Shown here: piece after piece, positions 45,701-58,234 of the stretch
Position numbering within the stretch: position 1 is the first letter of the stretch
Layout: every line of letters begins with the position of its first letter
DNA from: JALYUM01 sp036688685
GTDB taxonomy: Bacteria > Pseudomonadota > Gammaproteobacteria > Burkholderiales > Burkholderiaceae_D
Assembly (NCBI RefSeq): GCF_036688685.1
Contig: NZ_JAQQPS010000021.1
Coordinates: 45,332 to 109,331 of the forward strand
Reading direction: 5' to 3'
DNA: 64,000 bases
Program-made: the position numbers and the translations under genes
The notes under the pieces: model-generated
The model's database searches: none
What the model was told of the DNA's origin: nothing
The model's input: the letters and a program-made list of their open reading frames with translations, nothing else

Positions 45701-46167
45701 TGCGCAGCATGTTCGCCCTGGCAGAATGGGACGCCGCGGCCGACTGCCTGCATATCTTCAAAAGCAGCGCCGGCATGGTCGGCGCCGACGCCCTGCAGCA
45801 ATTGGCGGGCAAGCTGGAACAAGCCCTGCGCACGGCGCCTGGCGCGCTCGACTGCACCGAGGCGCTGTCCCAGCTGAGCGCGGCATCTGACGAGATCGTG
45901 CTGGAATTGCAGCTGATCGAACAGGCCAACCGGCCAGCGTCGCCACGGCCCTCTGCGCCCCTGTCCGACCTGCCCGCAACCATGGATGAACTCGAGATGC
46001 TACTAGGGCAATCGAATATGCGTGCAACCGCCGTATTTGCTAAACTCGAGAGCAATTTTGGCGCGCATCTGGGTCGGCATCTGCAACCACTCGCCGCGGC
46101 CATGTCCACACTGGACTTCAAGACCGCCCTCACCTGCAGCAAGGCACTGCGCAAGGATCTGAATTAA
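42790..46167 (+). CDS. Hybrid sensor histidine kinase (HAMP-PAS-PAS-HisKA-HATPase-REC-HPt)
   Basis: A 1125-residue kinase. Membrane segments at about 9-29 and 180-203 enclose a periplasmic helical domain; then come HAMP, two PAS domains (about 270-395 and 405-525), HisKA with phosphorylated His at 550 (NMSHEIRTPMNAVIGM), HATPase, a receiver with Asp at 847 (ILMDVQMPGMDG) and a C-terminal HPt with His at 988 (CLHIFKSSAGMVGAD). All phosphorelay residues are present. The output is likely the REC-GGDEF protein whose start codon overlaps this stop (TAATG). The periplasmic domain may read the binding protein encoded just before it. Confidence 0.93.
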   Translation: MTFHRQTTWFMLFAAAAVAACLSITLYASRLVKAEAAQAAKAEAVARAVSQFRYLGIETALYQQARTDDQWRRRVDSFRTALDELSPGTPTARSLQARERSNLEVIDRLYASLTAPGVAPLLAGGAERETAAPVIAALLVATQAMTDDAFALARISREALDNSHYQLLILMLVNVVTLGGLIALGSIAIRWRVLQPIDTLKSAMEAVGAGNLAARAGMQSSNELGYLAQAFDTMTGRLEHSGAVAAQEIAARRQAQQSLEESISALHRARADLQAILDHTPALVVYWDRDLVNQFANGAARDWLGLPPEALRGRSMLDLIGKKRFAAHQPRVAEVLQGRPALYEAEVGMADGTVRQALFSYIPDLDGTTVKGFYGFVSDISALRQAEAGQAAALAQLRGVVDAARDVAIILTGVDGTIELFSAGAERMLGYRAAELVGQTSPALLHDPLELAERAAAGGHQNPYDAVLQKVRNVGSDAQVWTYCRKDGSQLPVSLTVSAVTGADGEALGFLGLARDVGPEQRRQHELIAARDAAQAASRTKSDFLANMSHEIRTPMNAVIGMLQLLDYTELDAVQQDYIDKSLAAAGSLLTLLNDILDLSRIEADGLALDLHPFAPAQLATELSSVLGGLIGDKDLDLLINIDPSLPAYLCGDALRLRQVLINLAGNAIKFTPAGSVSLTIAQGEHGAIAFAVSDTGIGIAHEQIDAIFDPFSQGEASTTRRYGGTGLGLAISQRLVGLMGGHLNVRSTPGIGSVFSFSLPLQAALASPVNRAASAPHEESRRVIDVKALPLSGLHILLVDDNPLNQQVARALLVMRGALVTVADGGQAALNLALAPAADFDAILMDVQMPGMDGYAACQAIRAGAPGASRLPILAMTAHAMQGDRERSLAAGMDDHLNKPIDLDQVVAALLRHCRQQAPPAGPAPQPLSRDAAAHIDYAGALRRVGGNAALYFSAGDGFASQSAALLPQLRSMFALAEWDAAADCLHIFKSSAGMVGADALQQLAGKLEQALRTAPGALDCTEALSQLSAASDEIVLELQLIEQANRPASPRPSAPLSDLPATMDELEMLLGQSNMRATAVFAKLESNFGAHLGRHLQPLAAAMSTLDFKTALTCSKALRKDLN

Positions 46168-47120
46168 TGCATGATTTTCACTATGTCAGCGACCAGCTCA
46201 GCGGCACCACAGAGTCAGCCCCGTTGTTGCTGGTGGTCGACGACCAGCCCAGCAATATTCAGACCTTGTACGCCATCTTCCAGGACAGCTACGAAGTGTG
46301 CATGGCGGTCAATGGGATCGAAGCACTGGCGTTCTGCGCCCTGCGCAGGCCCGACCTGATCCTGCTCGACGTTGTCATGCCCGGCATCGGCGGCTACGCC
46401 CTGTGCGAAGCACTCAAGCAAGATTCACGCAACTGCGATATCCCGATTATTTTTGTGACAGGCAACGCCGATCCACTCGACGAGGTGCAGGGCTTCGAGG
46501 TGGGCGGTGCCGACTTCATCACCAAGCCGTTTCATGCCACCGTCGTGCGCGCCCGGGTCCAGACCCAGCTGACCATCAAGCGCCAGGCCGACCTGCTGCG
46601 GCTGTTGGCGCTGGTCGACGGACTGACCGGCGTAGCCAACCGGCGCCAGTTCGATCACGTGCTGGACGCCGAGTGGCGCCGTTGTGGACGCAGCGGCCAG
46701 CCACTTTCACTGCTGATGATCGACGTCGATCATTTCAAGAAATACAATGACCACTACGGCCACCAGCAGGGCGACGTCTGCCTGCGCGCGATCGCCGGCG
46801 TCATCAAGGCCACCGTGCGCCGTCCACACGATCTGACAGCGCGCTACGGCGGCGAGGAATTCGCCTGCATCCTGCCCGATACAGGGCGCCATGGCGCGCT
46901 GACCAAGGCCAGGGAGATCGAACAGGCGATCCGCAAGCTAGCGCTGGCGCATGCCGATGCCCCGGAAGGCATCATCACAGTGAGCATCGGGGTTGCCAGC
47001 GTTTCCAGGCAGGATCCAGGCGACAGTGTAGCGAGCCTGGTGAGCGCCGCCGATGCCCACCTCTACCGCGCCAAGCGCGAAGGGCGCGGGCGCGTCTGCT
47101 GCCTGCCCGATCAGTCCTGA
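46167..47120 (+). CDS. Response regulator with diguanylate cyclase output (REC-GGDEF)
   Basis: A 317-residue protein. The receiver domain carries Asp at residue 68 (LILLDVVMPGIGG), and the cyclase domain has an intact GGEEF at 228-232. RPHD lies five residues before it, forming the product-inhibition I-site RxxD. It makes cyclic di-GMP, presumably when phosphorylated by the hybrid kinase encoded immediately upstream. The gene ends in a hairpin shared with the convergent EAL gene. Confidence 0.94.
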   Translation: MHDFHYVSDQLSGTTESAPLLLVVDDQPSNIQTLYAIFQDSYEVCMAVNGIEALAFCALRRPDLILLDVVMPGIGGYALCEALKQDSRNCDIPIIFVTGNADPLDEVQGFEVGGADFITKPFHATVVRARVQTQLTIKRQADLLRLLALVDGLTGVANRRQFDHVLDAEWRRCGRSGQPLSLLMIDVDHFKKYNDHYGHQQGDVCLRAIAGVIKATVRRPHDLTARYGGEEFACILPDTGRHGALTKAREIEQAIRKLALAHADAPEGIITVSIGVASVSRQDPGDSVASLVSAADAHLYRAKREGRGRVCCLPDQS

Positions 47121-47134
47121 GGATCGGCCTCAGG
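47116..47134. terminator. Hairpin between convergent c-di-GMP genes
   Basis: CCTGAGG and CCTCAGG form a perfect seven-base stem around ATCGG. The stem contains the stop codons of both convergent genes (TGA at 47118-47120 on plus, TGA at 47130-47132 read on minus). No T-tract is present, so it may not be a strong intrinsic terminator, but its placement suggests a bidirectional transcript end. Confidence 0.5.
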
Positions 47135-49616
47135 CATCGAGCGAACCGGCTGCCAGCATGACGCGCAACTGCGCCAGCGGCAGCGCACGCGCGTACAGAT
47201 AGCCTTGCATATTGGTGCAGCCCATCTGCACCAGCGCGTCCGCCTGGGCCTGCTGCTCGACCCCTTCGGCCAGCAGCGTCATGCCCAGACTGTTGGCCAG
47301 GTGAATAATTGCGCAAATAATCGAGGCGTCGCTGCGGTTGCCCAGCATGTCGCGCACAAACGACTGATCGATCTTCAACACATCGATGGGGAAGTTCTTC
47401 AGGTAGGCCAGGCTGGAATAACCGGTGCCGAAGTCGTCGATGCTGATACTGACGCCGATCTGCTTGAGCCGTAGCAGGTTGGCGCGCGAGCGCACGATGT
47501 CCTGCATCAGCGTGCCTTCCGTGATCTCCAGTTCCAGCAAGGCGGCAGGCACACCGGCCAGCGCGATGGCCGCCTCGACCCGGTCGGCAAAGCCCTCTTC
47601 CTGAAATTCTTTACCGGAGATATTCACGCCGATGCGGGTCGCGCAGCCAGCATTGACCAGTTCCGCCAGCGCGCCGCATACCTGCTCCAGCACAAAAGCG
47701 CCGATCTGTACGATCATGCCGGTTTCCTCGGCCAGCGGAATGAACTCGGCAGGCGAGACCAGCATGCCGACGCTACGGTGCCAGCGAATCAGCGCTTCCA
47801 GCCCGAGGATACGGCGGTTGCGTGCGTCCACCTTGGGCTGGTACGCAATGGTGAACTGCCGTTCGTCAAGCGCGATGCGCAGATTGCGATCAAGAGAATT
47901 GCGTGCAAGCAATTTTTCCTCGATGTCTGCGGCGAAGAAACGATGCCGGTTCTTGCCTTCCTGCTTGGCCTTGTACATCGCCGCATCGGCATGGCGGTAC
48001 ATGGCGTCCTGTTCCACGCAATCGTCCGGGTACAGGCTCAGGCCGATACTTGCGGTCAGGTCGTAGCGCGCGCCTTCGTGCCACAGCGGCACTGCGACCA
48101 GCGCCAGCAATGCGCGCGCCACATGGTCAGCGTGGGACACTGCATCGAGGGCCGGCATCAGGATAATGAATTCATCGCCACCCTGACGGCTGATGGTGTC
48201 GCTCACCCGCAATGCGCCGCGCAGACGCTCGGCCAGCTGCTTGAGCAGGGCATCGCCGATCGCGTGGCCGATGGCGCTGTTGATGGCCTTGAAGTTGTCC
48301 AGGTCGAGCAACAGCAGCGCCACCCGCATGCCGCTGCGGCTGGCATGTTCCAGCGCCTGGCTGGTGCGGTCACGCAGCAAGACGCGGTTGGGCAAATCGG
48401 TGAGTGCGTCGTGCTGGGCCAGGTGGGTCATCTTGAATGCCATTGCGCGCGCTTCGCTGACGTCGTGAAACACGATGATGGCGCCGCTTTGCACGCCGCT
48501 GGCGTCGAGAATCGGCGCTGCCGAATCTTCGACCGCATAACGGCGGCCGTCGCGCCGGATGAGCTGTGAATCGAAGGCCATGCCGACAATGCGGTTTTCG
48601 CGCAAGGCCACGCGGACCGGGTTGACGCTGGCCTGCCCGCTGGCACCTATGCACAGTGGCATGACCGTTTCCACCGGCGCGCCCAGCGCCTCGCTGGCGC
48701 AATAGCCAGTCATGATTTCCGCCACCGGGTTGATAAACGTTACCACCCCCTGGCAATCGGTCGCGATGACCGCGTCACCGATCGAGGTCAGCGTGATGCG
48801 AAACTTTTCGCGCTCCTCGTCCAGCGCCATCTGCGCCATCCGGGCCGCGCTCACGTCAGTGAGCAGCAGCAGCCAACCCGCGCCCTCGCCGGCGCGATCG
48901 CGGCGCACCAGCGCTGCCTGGCAATACAAGGGCGCGACGCCTTCCGCGCCGATGCGTACCTCCAGCTGCGCATCGCCTGCTGTACCGGTTGACAGCGCCA
49001 GCGCGCGCAGCCGCGCGCCGTTGTCGGCGCCGACCACCCGTTCGAGGCTCTGGCCGCGCATGCCGTCCGGGGTCAGACCGAACCAGCGCCCGTCGCGGTC
49101 GTTACTGTATCGATTGATGAAGTCGGCATCCCAGTAGGCGACAAACGCGGGCAAGGCGTGCAGCAGCTCGGTCAGATCGCGCCGCACGGCGCGCAGTTCG
49201 CGGGTGCGCGCCTGCAGCGCCAGCTGGTTGCGTACGCGCGCACGGGCAACCGCGAAATCGAAGGGCTTTTGCAGGAAATCGATGGCGCCCTCGTTCAGCG
49301 CCAGCAGCTCGTGCCGCGCCGCTGCGTGGCTGGTGACGAAAATGATGGCGCAACGGGCGGTGCGCGGCGACGCCTGCAGTGCCCGGCAGACCGCATAGCC
49401 GTCCATGCCTGGCATTTCGATATCGAGCAGGATCACGTCGGGCACGTGCAGCTCGGCCAGCGCCAGCGCCGCCGGACCGCTGGTGGCGAACAACACGGGC
49501 GCGAGCCCTGTCAGCGCGCTGCCAAGCTGCTCGATATTGGCGACGACGTCGTCGACGATGAGTATCGGCGGCGTCGCGCCCGGATAGGCTGCGGCTGCTG
49601 GGTTCAGTTGGTTCAT
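47130..49616 (-). CDS. Response regulator with PAS, GGDEF and EAL domains
   Basis: An 828-residue protein: receiver with phospho-Asp in DVILLDIEMPGMDGY (about residue 60-74), two PAS-like domains (about 145-400), GGDEF at 479-483 (RQGGDEFII) with RVSD five residues before it as an I-site, and EAL at 607-609 (LEALIRWH) with ITEGTLM and IDDFGTGYSSLAYL as catalytic loops. Both output domains look intact, so it could make and break c-di-GMP. The EAL loops suggest phosphodiesterase activity. It follows the second hybrid kinase by 17 bases and is its likely target. Confidence 0.93.
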   Translation of the reverse strand: MNQLNPAAAAYPGATPPILIVDDVVANIEQLGSALTGLAPVLFATSGPAALALAELHVPDVILLDIEMPGMDGYAVCRALQASPRTARCAIIFVTSHAAARHELLALNEGAIDFLQKPFDFAVARARVRNQLALQARTRELRAVRRDLTELLHALPAFVAYWDADFINRYSNDRDGRWFGLTPDGMRGQSLERVVGADNGARLRALALSTGTAGDAQLEVRIGAEGVAPLYCQAALVRRDRAGEGAGWLLLLTDVSAARMAQMALDEEREKFRITLTSIGDAVIATDCQGVVTFINPVAEIMTGYCASEALGAPVETVMPLCIGASGQASVNPVRVALRENRIVGMAFDSQLIRRDGRRYAVEDSAAPILDASGVQSGAIIVFHDVSEARAMAFKMTHLAQHDALTDLPNRVLLRDRTSQALEHASRSGMRVALLLLDLDNFKAINSAIGHAIGDALLKQLAERLRGALRVSDTISRQGGDEFIILMPALDAVSHADHVARALLALVAVPLWHEGARYDLTASIGLSLYPDDCVEQDAMYRHADAAMYKAKQEGKNRHRFFAADIEEKLLARNSLDRNLRIALDERQFTIAYQPKVDARNRRILGLEALIRWHRSVGMLVSPAEFIPLAEETGMIVQIGAFVLEQVCGALAELVNAGCATRIGVNISGKEFQEEGFADRVEAAIALAGVPAALLELEITEGTLMQDIVRSRANLLRLKQIGVSISIDDFGTGYSSLAYLKNFPIDVLKIDQSFVRDMLGNRSDASIICAIIHLANSLGMTLLAEGVEQQAQADALVQMGCTNMQGYLYARALPLAQLRVMLAAGSLDA

Positions 49617-49633
49617 ACCTTATCGTGCTTTCT

Positions 49634-54055
<4,422 letters not shown>

Positions 54056-54207
54056 GATCTACACTACCCCTGACCCTTCAAAGGGAATCTATATGGCCCC
54101 ACACACGACTGCTGATACTACTCCGAATTCTGTTCTGGAAAACCATCACCGCCACCGAAGGTGAACCTCGCAACATTTGGCGCAACGGTCATGCAGGAAG
54201 CCGATGG

Positions 54208-54630
54208 TCAGTATTTTTGACGAAGCGCGTCCCGAATTTCCGTCAGCAGAACCAGTTCCGCGGGAGGCGTCGCGTCCACCACCAGCGCAGGCTCGGCGCG
54301 GCGCGTGCGGTTCATCAGGCGCACCATCTGAAAAATAATGAATGCAAGAATCAGGAAGTTGATCAGGATGGTGAGAAAGTTGCCGTAAGCGAGCACCGCG
54401 CCCGCATTCTTTGCTTCGGCCAGCGGCAAGCCAGCGGAATGGCCGTTCAGCCCAATTTAGTCATTCGCGAAGTCCAGCCCGCCCAACAAGCGCCCGATCG
54501 GCGGCATGATAATGTCCTGTACCAGCGAATCGACAATCTTGCCGAATGCACCGCCGATGATCACGCCATCGGCCAGGTCGACCACATTTCCCTTCGTTGC
54601 AAATTACTTAAACTGATTCATCATGCCCAT
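54208..54630 (-). pseudogene. mscL: Large-conductance mechanosensitive channel, two in-frame stops
   Basis: One frame from ATG at 54630 (GGAG upstream) to 54208 gives a 140-codon MscL, the expected size, but with TAA at 54604-54606 (after MNQFK) and again at 54457-54459 (after LDFAND). Between and after them the sequence is well conserved: FATKGNVVDLADGVIIGGAF, IVDSLVQDIIMPPIGRLLGG, then AYGNFLTILINFLILAFIIF and the C-terminal LTEIRDALRQ. Both stops are in the same frame and need only single substitutions. The protein cannot be made normally, so the cell lacks this osmotic safety valve unless another copy exists. Confidence 0.88.
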
Positions 54631-55034
54631 TGCCAGCTCCTGGTTGACTGGCATAAAAAAATCGAAACGAGACGACACCCCCGCATCGGCAGCGCGCAGC
54701 CTGCCGATCGGGATAAAGAAAATCATTGCATTGGCAAAGTTGTACCGCAAGGGATACGCCAGTGAACGCAAAAAAATAGAGGGTGAGCGGCAACCGGTCA
54801 CCAAGAAGTCGCATGATTGATGCACACAGGGTGCGCAGCAGGGCAGGCTGATTCAGGCATTCATCAAGGAATCGTTCAGGCGCGCGATTGGTGGCGCGCC
54901 GTGGGCAGCGTGATCCAAGCCTGCGCGAGCAAAATACCAACGACGACGGCGTCTGGCAAGCAATTGTCTGGCAGTGCCAACAGCACCCGCAGAACGCTGT
55001 TGCGATCGCATCGCAGGTCGTGCTCAGACGTTTG
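54631..55034. other. 404-base region without a recognisable gene
   Basis: ORFs on both strands in this stretch lack family features. A minus-strand stretch near 54900-55010 reads like fragments of a hydrophobic protein in one frame, but it is cut by stops and could not be assigned. It may be decayed sequence next to the broken mscL gene. Confidence 0.4.
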
Positions 55035-56033
55035 TCAGATCCGCTCCAGGCGCGCCATCCGCACCGCCTCCGCAAAGTAAGCGGTTTCGCTGTCGATCCT
55101 GTCGGCGATATGCCTCGCGTCGAGATGCGAGGACTGCATCGACAGCTCTTTTATCACACTGAGCATCCCGCCCGAGTTAAGCGCCGCCTCGACGTCGTCA
55201 CTGAGAGCGCGCCGGCGCGCATTGTCCAAGGAGGCTTGTCCAAACAAGCCATACCAGCCGCGAATCTTGATCTGAGACAGACCCAACTCAATGAATGTCG
55301 GCGTCTCGGGCAAGCCAGGCCAACGCTCTTCGCTACTCACAGCCAACGCACGGATGCGCCCCGCCGCCCTGGCATTGGCTGCATTGCCGGTGATGAAAAT
55401 TCCCGCAGCCAGTGCCCCACCGAGCAGGTCAGAAATGATCGGCCCGGCCCCGCTATAGGCAACTACCTGCAGCGGTGCGTCCTTCATATAGCCCATCTGC
55501 TGACCGATCAGCCAGCCCTCGCCGCCCCGTGAAGTGACGCCAATCTGGCGAAACGCCGGATTCTCGGTGAGCCATTCAAGATAGTTGTCAAAGCTCTTCA
55601 CTTCAGGCGGCACGCGCGGTCCGACCACCAGCATGAAGGTGTAATCGGCGATCACCGCAAGCGGCGTCAGATCGGTTTTGGGTGCGAAGCCAAGATCCTT
55701 GTAGATTGAAGGGTAAACCGTCACCAGGGACGACTGCGCCACCAGCAAGGTGCCGCCGTCGGGCGGCGCGCGGCGCAGTTCGTCCACCACGCGCCGCCCG
55801 TCCTTGCCCTGCAGGTGTTCCAGCACGTAGTCGATACGACGCTGTTGGCCCAGTGCCTTCGCCATGCCGTCGCCGATCTTGGTTCCCGTTCCGCCGGGCG
55901 GCAAGCCCACCAGAATGCGTGCACGCCGACCATCTGGCGCCCCTTGTGCTGCGCTCGACGGCATCTGCGCCGCCAGTGCCAGCGCACCGAGCAAGCGCAG
56001 CGCACGGCGCCGTTCAAACTGCTGATGGATCAT
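55035..56033 (-). CDS. Bug-family (tripartite tricarboxylate transporter) binding protein
   Basis: The start at 56033 (MIHQQFERRRALRLLGALAL) has GGAG upstream; 332 residues. The leader has RRRALRLLG, possibly Tat-like, with cleavage near AAQG. The mature protein shows Bug hallmarks: ILVGLPPGGTGTKIGDGMAK, YPSIYKDLGFAPKTDLTPLA and GALAAGIFITGNAAN. Bug proteins bind carboxylic acids or aromatic acids in the periplasm. No TctA or TctB membrane genes are adjacent, as is common for orphan Bug genes. It lies 52 bases beyond the export genes and is probably unrelated to them. Confidence 0.88.
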   Translation of the reverse strand: MIHQQFERRRALRLLGALALAAQMPSSAAQGAPDGRRARILVGLPPGGTGTKIGDGMAKALGQQRRIDYVLEHLQGKDGRRVVDELRRAPPDGGTLLVAQSSLVTVYPSIYKDLGFAPKTDLTPLAVIADYTFMLVVGPRVPPEVKSFDNYLEWLTENPAFRQIGVTSRGGEGWLIGQQMGYMKDAPLQVVAYSGAGPIISDLLGGALAAGIFITGNAANARAAGRIRALAVSSEERWPGLPETPTFIELGLSQIKIRGWYGLFGQASLDNARRRALSDDVEAALNSGGMLSVIKELSMQSSHLDARHIADRIDSETAYFAEAVRMARLERI

Positions 56034-56085
56034 CCTGTTCTCCTGTTTCGTTACTGCATGCGTGCGCTTTTCAGTGGTCCGGACC

Positions 56086-58209
56086 TTAGCCTTGCAACTC
56101 GCGCAGCACGATCCGCAGCAGCCTGCGGCCTGCCTGGGTGAACACGCTTTCGGGGTCCGCCTCGATGCGTAAACGCCCGCGCTGCAATCGCACATCGCCC
56201 GCCACGCCGTGCACAGCGGGCGCACTCAAACGCACGCGGTGCAGCGAGGCCTTGGGCACCGCGCGGCCCTGACGATCGAGCGCCGACGGCAGCGGGCCAC
56301 CGTGTACTGAGGCGAGCGCGAAGGGGGTAATTGCTTCGGCGGCCGCCGCCTCGATCGCGAGCACCTGTAATTTCAGTGGCGCCACACTGATGTCATCCGG
56401 ATAAAAAACGGCGCGCGCGCCATGCTGCACCCGCAGCAGGTCGGCGTCCCCGATATAGCCTGTGACTTCCCGTCTGCCGCCTTGCAGCACCCGTCCGAGG
56501 GGCTGATCGCTGCGCACCCAGCGCCCGCGCGTCAGATTCGGCATCATGTCGACCACCACGCCGTCGGCAAGCGCGCGCAGTTCGAGTTGTTTTTCACGCT
56601 CAACGATGCCGCCCAACATGGCCATCGACTCGCCTTGCTCTTGCTCGAGAACCAGCAACTGGCTGCGATCGCTGGCGTCTCCCGCAATCCGTTCGACGCG
56701 CTCCTGGTTGAGCGTCTGCTGGGCGGTGGCCTCCAGCCTTTTGCGCTCGAGCTCTGTCGAGCGCAGGCGCAACAGGGTCTGCCCCTGTTTGACAGCGGCG
56801 CCGGGTCGCACCAGGACCGCCTCGACCAGCGCAATCTCCGGCGCCAGTAACACTTGCTCGTCCGCCCAGCCCAGGGTTGCCGCCGCGTCCACGCTATGGT
56901 CGAGCGGCATGAACAGCAGTGCCGCAGACAGTGCGGCCATGGCGCCGAGTGCCAGCAGACGGCGCGCTGAGGCGTGCTGCGGACCGCGCCGCCACGCCAG
57001 CAAGCTTGCGTGGATTGGCGCCAGCACCGTCCACCACAAGGTCAGCGCTGCCAGCACGATGCCAGCGGCCTGAAACAAATAGTCATAGGCGACCTGGGCA
57101 ACCCCGAGGCCAGCGCCAAGGCGAAATACCCACACCGCAACCCCGAACGCCACCAGTGCAATCAGCGCGGGGCCATGTGCAGCGCCTGGCGCTGGCACGG
57201 CCGGCCCCAGCAAGATGCGCTGCAGCCACCAGGCGGCGTACTGCAAGGAACGCTGTTGCAGATTCGGGTAGCGCAGTAGGTCCGACAAGATGTAGTAACC
57301 ATCGAACCTGCCTAATGGATTGAGATTGACCACCAGGGTTGTCAGCAGGCTCGACGTGGCGATCGCAAAACAGGCAGCGCGCAGCGGTCCATCCGGCAGC
57401 ACGGCCCATGCCAGCAGGCAGGGGCCAGCTACCAGGGTTTCGGCCAACATGCCGGCCGCACCAATGGCGACGCGGGCGCCGCGGCGCGACAAGCGCGACG
57501 CGTCGCTGGTATCGGTGTAGAGCATGGGTATCCCGTAGGCCACCGACAGGCCCATGGTTGGCACCAGTGCGCCATAATGAACCGCGGCAAAAGCGTGACC
57601 TAACTCATGAATCAGCTTTAAACCCATCAGCGCTGCCGCAAAGACCAGCCAGTCTACCGGCTGGGAAAAATCCTGAAATGTAGCAAGAAATGCGTCCCAT
57701 TGGCGCGATACGAGATACAGACCAAGTGCGGACGACAGCGCCCACAACACCAACAGCGGCACCGAACACAGCATGCGCAACAGTGGCAGCGCGCCCGACA
57801 GAAAGTACTGGGGTCGAATCAGGGGCATCTGCCAGCCCATCCAGCGGCGCAGCCAGCCCCCCAGGCTTGACTTGCCGGCGCGCTGCGCCATTGCCATCAG
57901 CGCGCGCGTATCGTCGCCAGGCCGGGCCTGCAGCAGTTGGTGCTCGCGCAGAAAATCACGCAATTGCTCGAACTGACTGACAAATTGTTTTCCATCACGG
58001 TCGGGGAAATTTTTGCGCCAGGCGCGAAGCATGGCTTCCCGATGGCCCAGCGGCCACAAGGCGAGCATGTCGGCATCGCCATCGGCGAGCAGAAAGCTAC
58101 GCTGGCGCAACGGGTCGTCCAGCCGCCAGCTGAGGGCAGCGCCAGCGCCGACGCGCGTCAATCTGAGCTCGGGTCGCAGAACGGTAAGGGCTTGGTCGAA
58201 TTTATCCAT
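56086..58209 (-). CDS. M50 (site-2-protease-like) membrane protein fused to HlyD-type adaptor
   Basis: The start at 58209 (MDKFDQALTVLRPELRLTRV) follows the family pattern and gives 707 residues. The first about 150 residues are cytosolic. Then come hydrophobic segments with the zinc motif HELGH at 201-205 and NPLGRFDGYY near 296-305 (second zinc ligand D303), as in site-2 proteases. After further membrane segments, the C-terminal 270 residues form an HlyD/biotinyl-lipoyl adaptor with a coiled coil. Such fusions occur next to TolC and HlyD genes and large surface proteins. It may be a transport component in which the M50 fold acts as the inner-membrane module. Proteolytic activity is unproven. 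Confidence 0.88.
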   Translation of the reverse strand: MDKFDQALTVLRPELRLTRVGAGAALSWRLDDPLRQRSFLLADGDADMLALWPLGHREAMLRAWRKNFPDRDGKQFVSQFEQLRDFLREHQLLQARPGDDTRALMAMAQRAGKSSLGGWLRRWMGWQMPLIRPQYFLSGALPLLRMLCSVPLLVLWALSSALGLYLVSRQWDAFLATFQDFSQPVDWLVFAAALMGLKLIHELGHAFAAVHYGALVPTMGLSVAYGIPMLYTDTSDASRLSRRGARVAIGAAGMLAETLVAGPCLLAWAVLPDGPLRAACFAIATSSLLTTLVVNLNPLGRFDGYYILSDLLRYPNLQQRSLQYAAWWLQRILLGPAVPAPGAAHGPALIALVAFGVAVWVFRLGAGLGVAQVAYDYLFQAAGIVLAALTLWWTVLAPIHASLLAWRRGPQHASARRLLALGAMAALSAALLFMPLDHSVDAAATLGWADEQVLLAPEIALVEAVLVRPGAAVKQGQTLLRLRSTELERKRLEATAQQTLNQERVERIAGDASDRSQLLVLEQEQGESMAMLGGIVEREKQLELRALADGVVVDMMPNLTRGRWVRSDQPLGRVLQGGRREVTGYIGDADLLRVQHGARAVFYPDDISVAPLKLQVLAIEAAAAEAITPFALASVHGGPLPSALDRQGRAVPKASLHRVRLSAPAVHGVAGDVRLQRGRLRIEADPESVFTQAGRRLLRIVLRELQG

Positions 58210-58234
58210 CTCGATTGTGCTCGATTTGCTCGCC

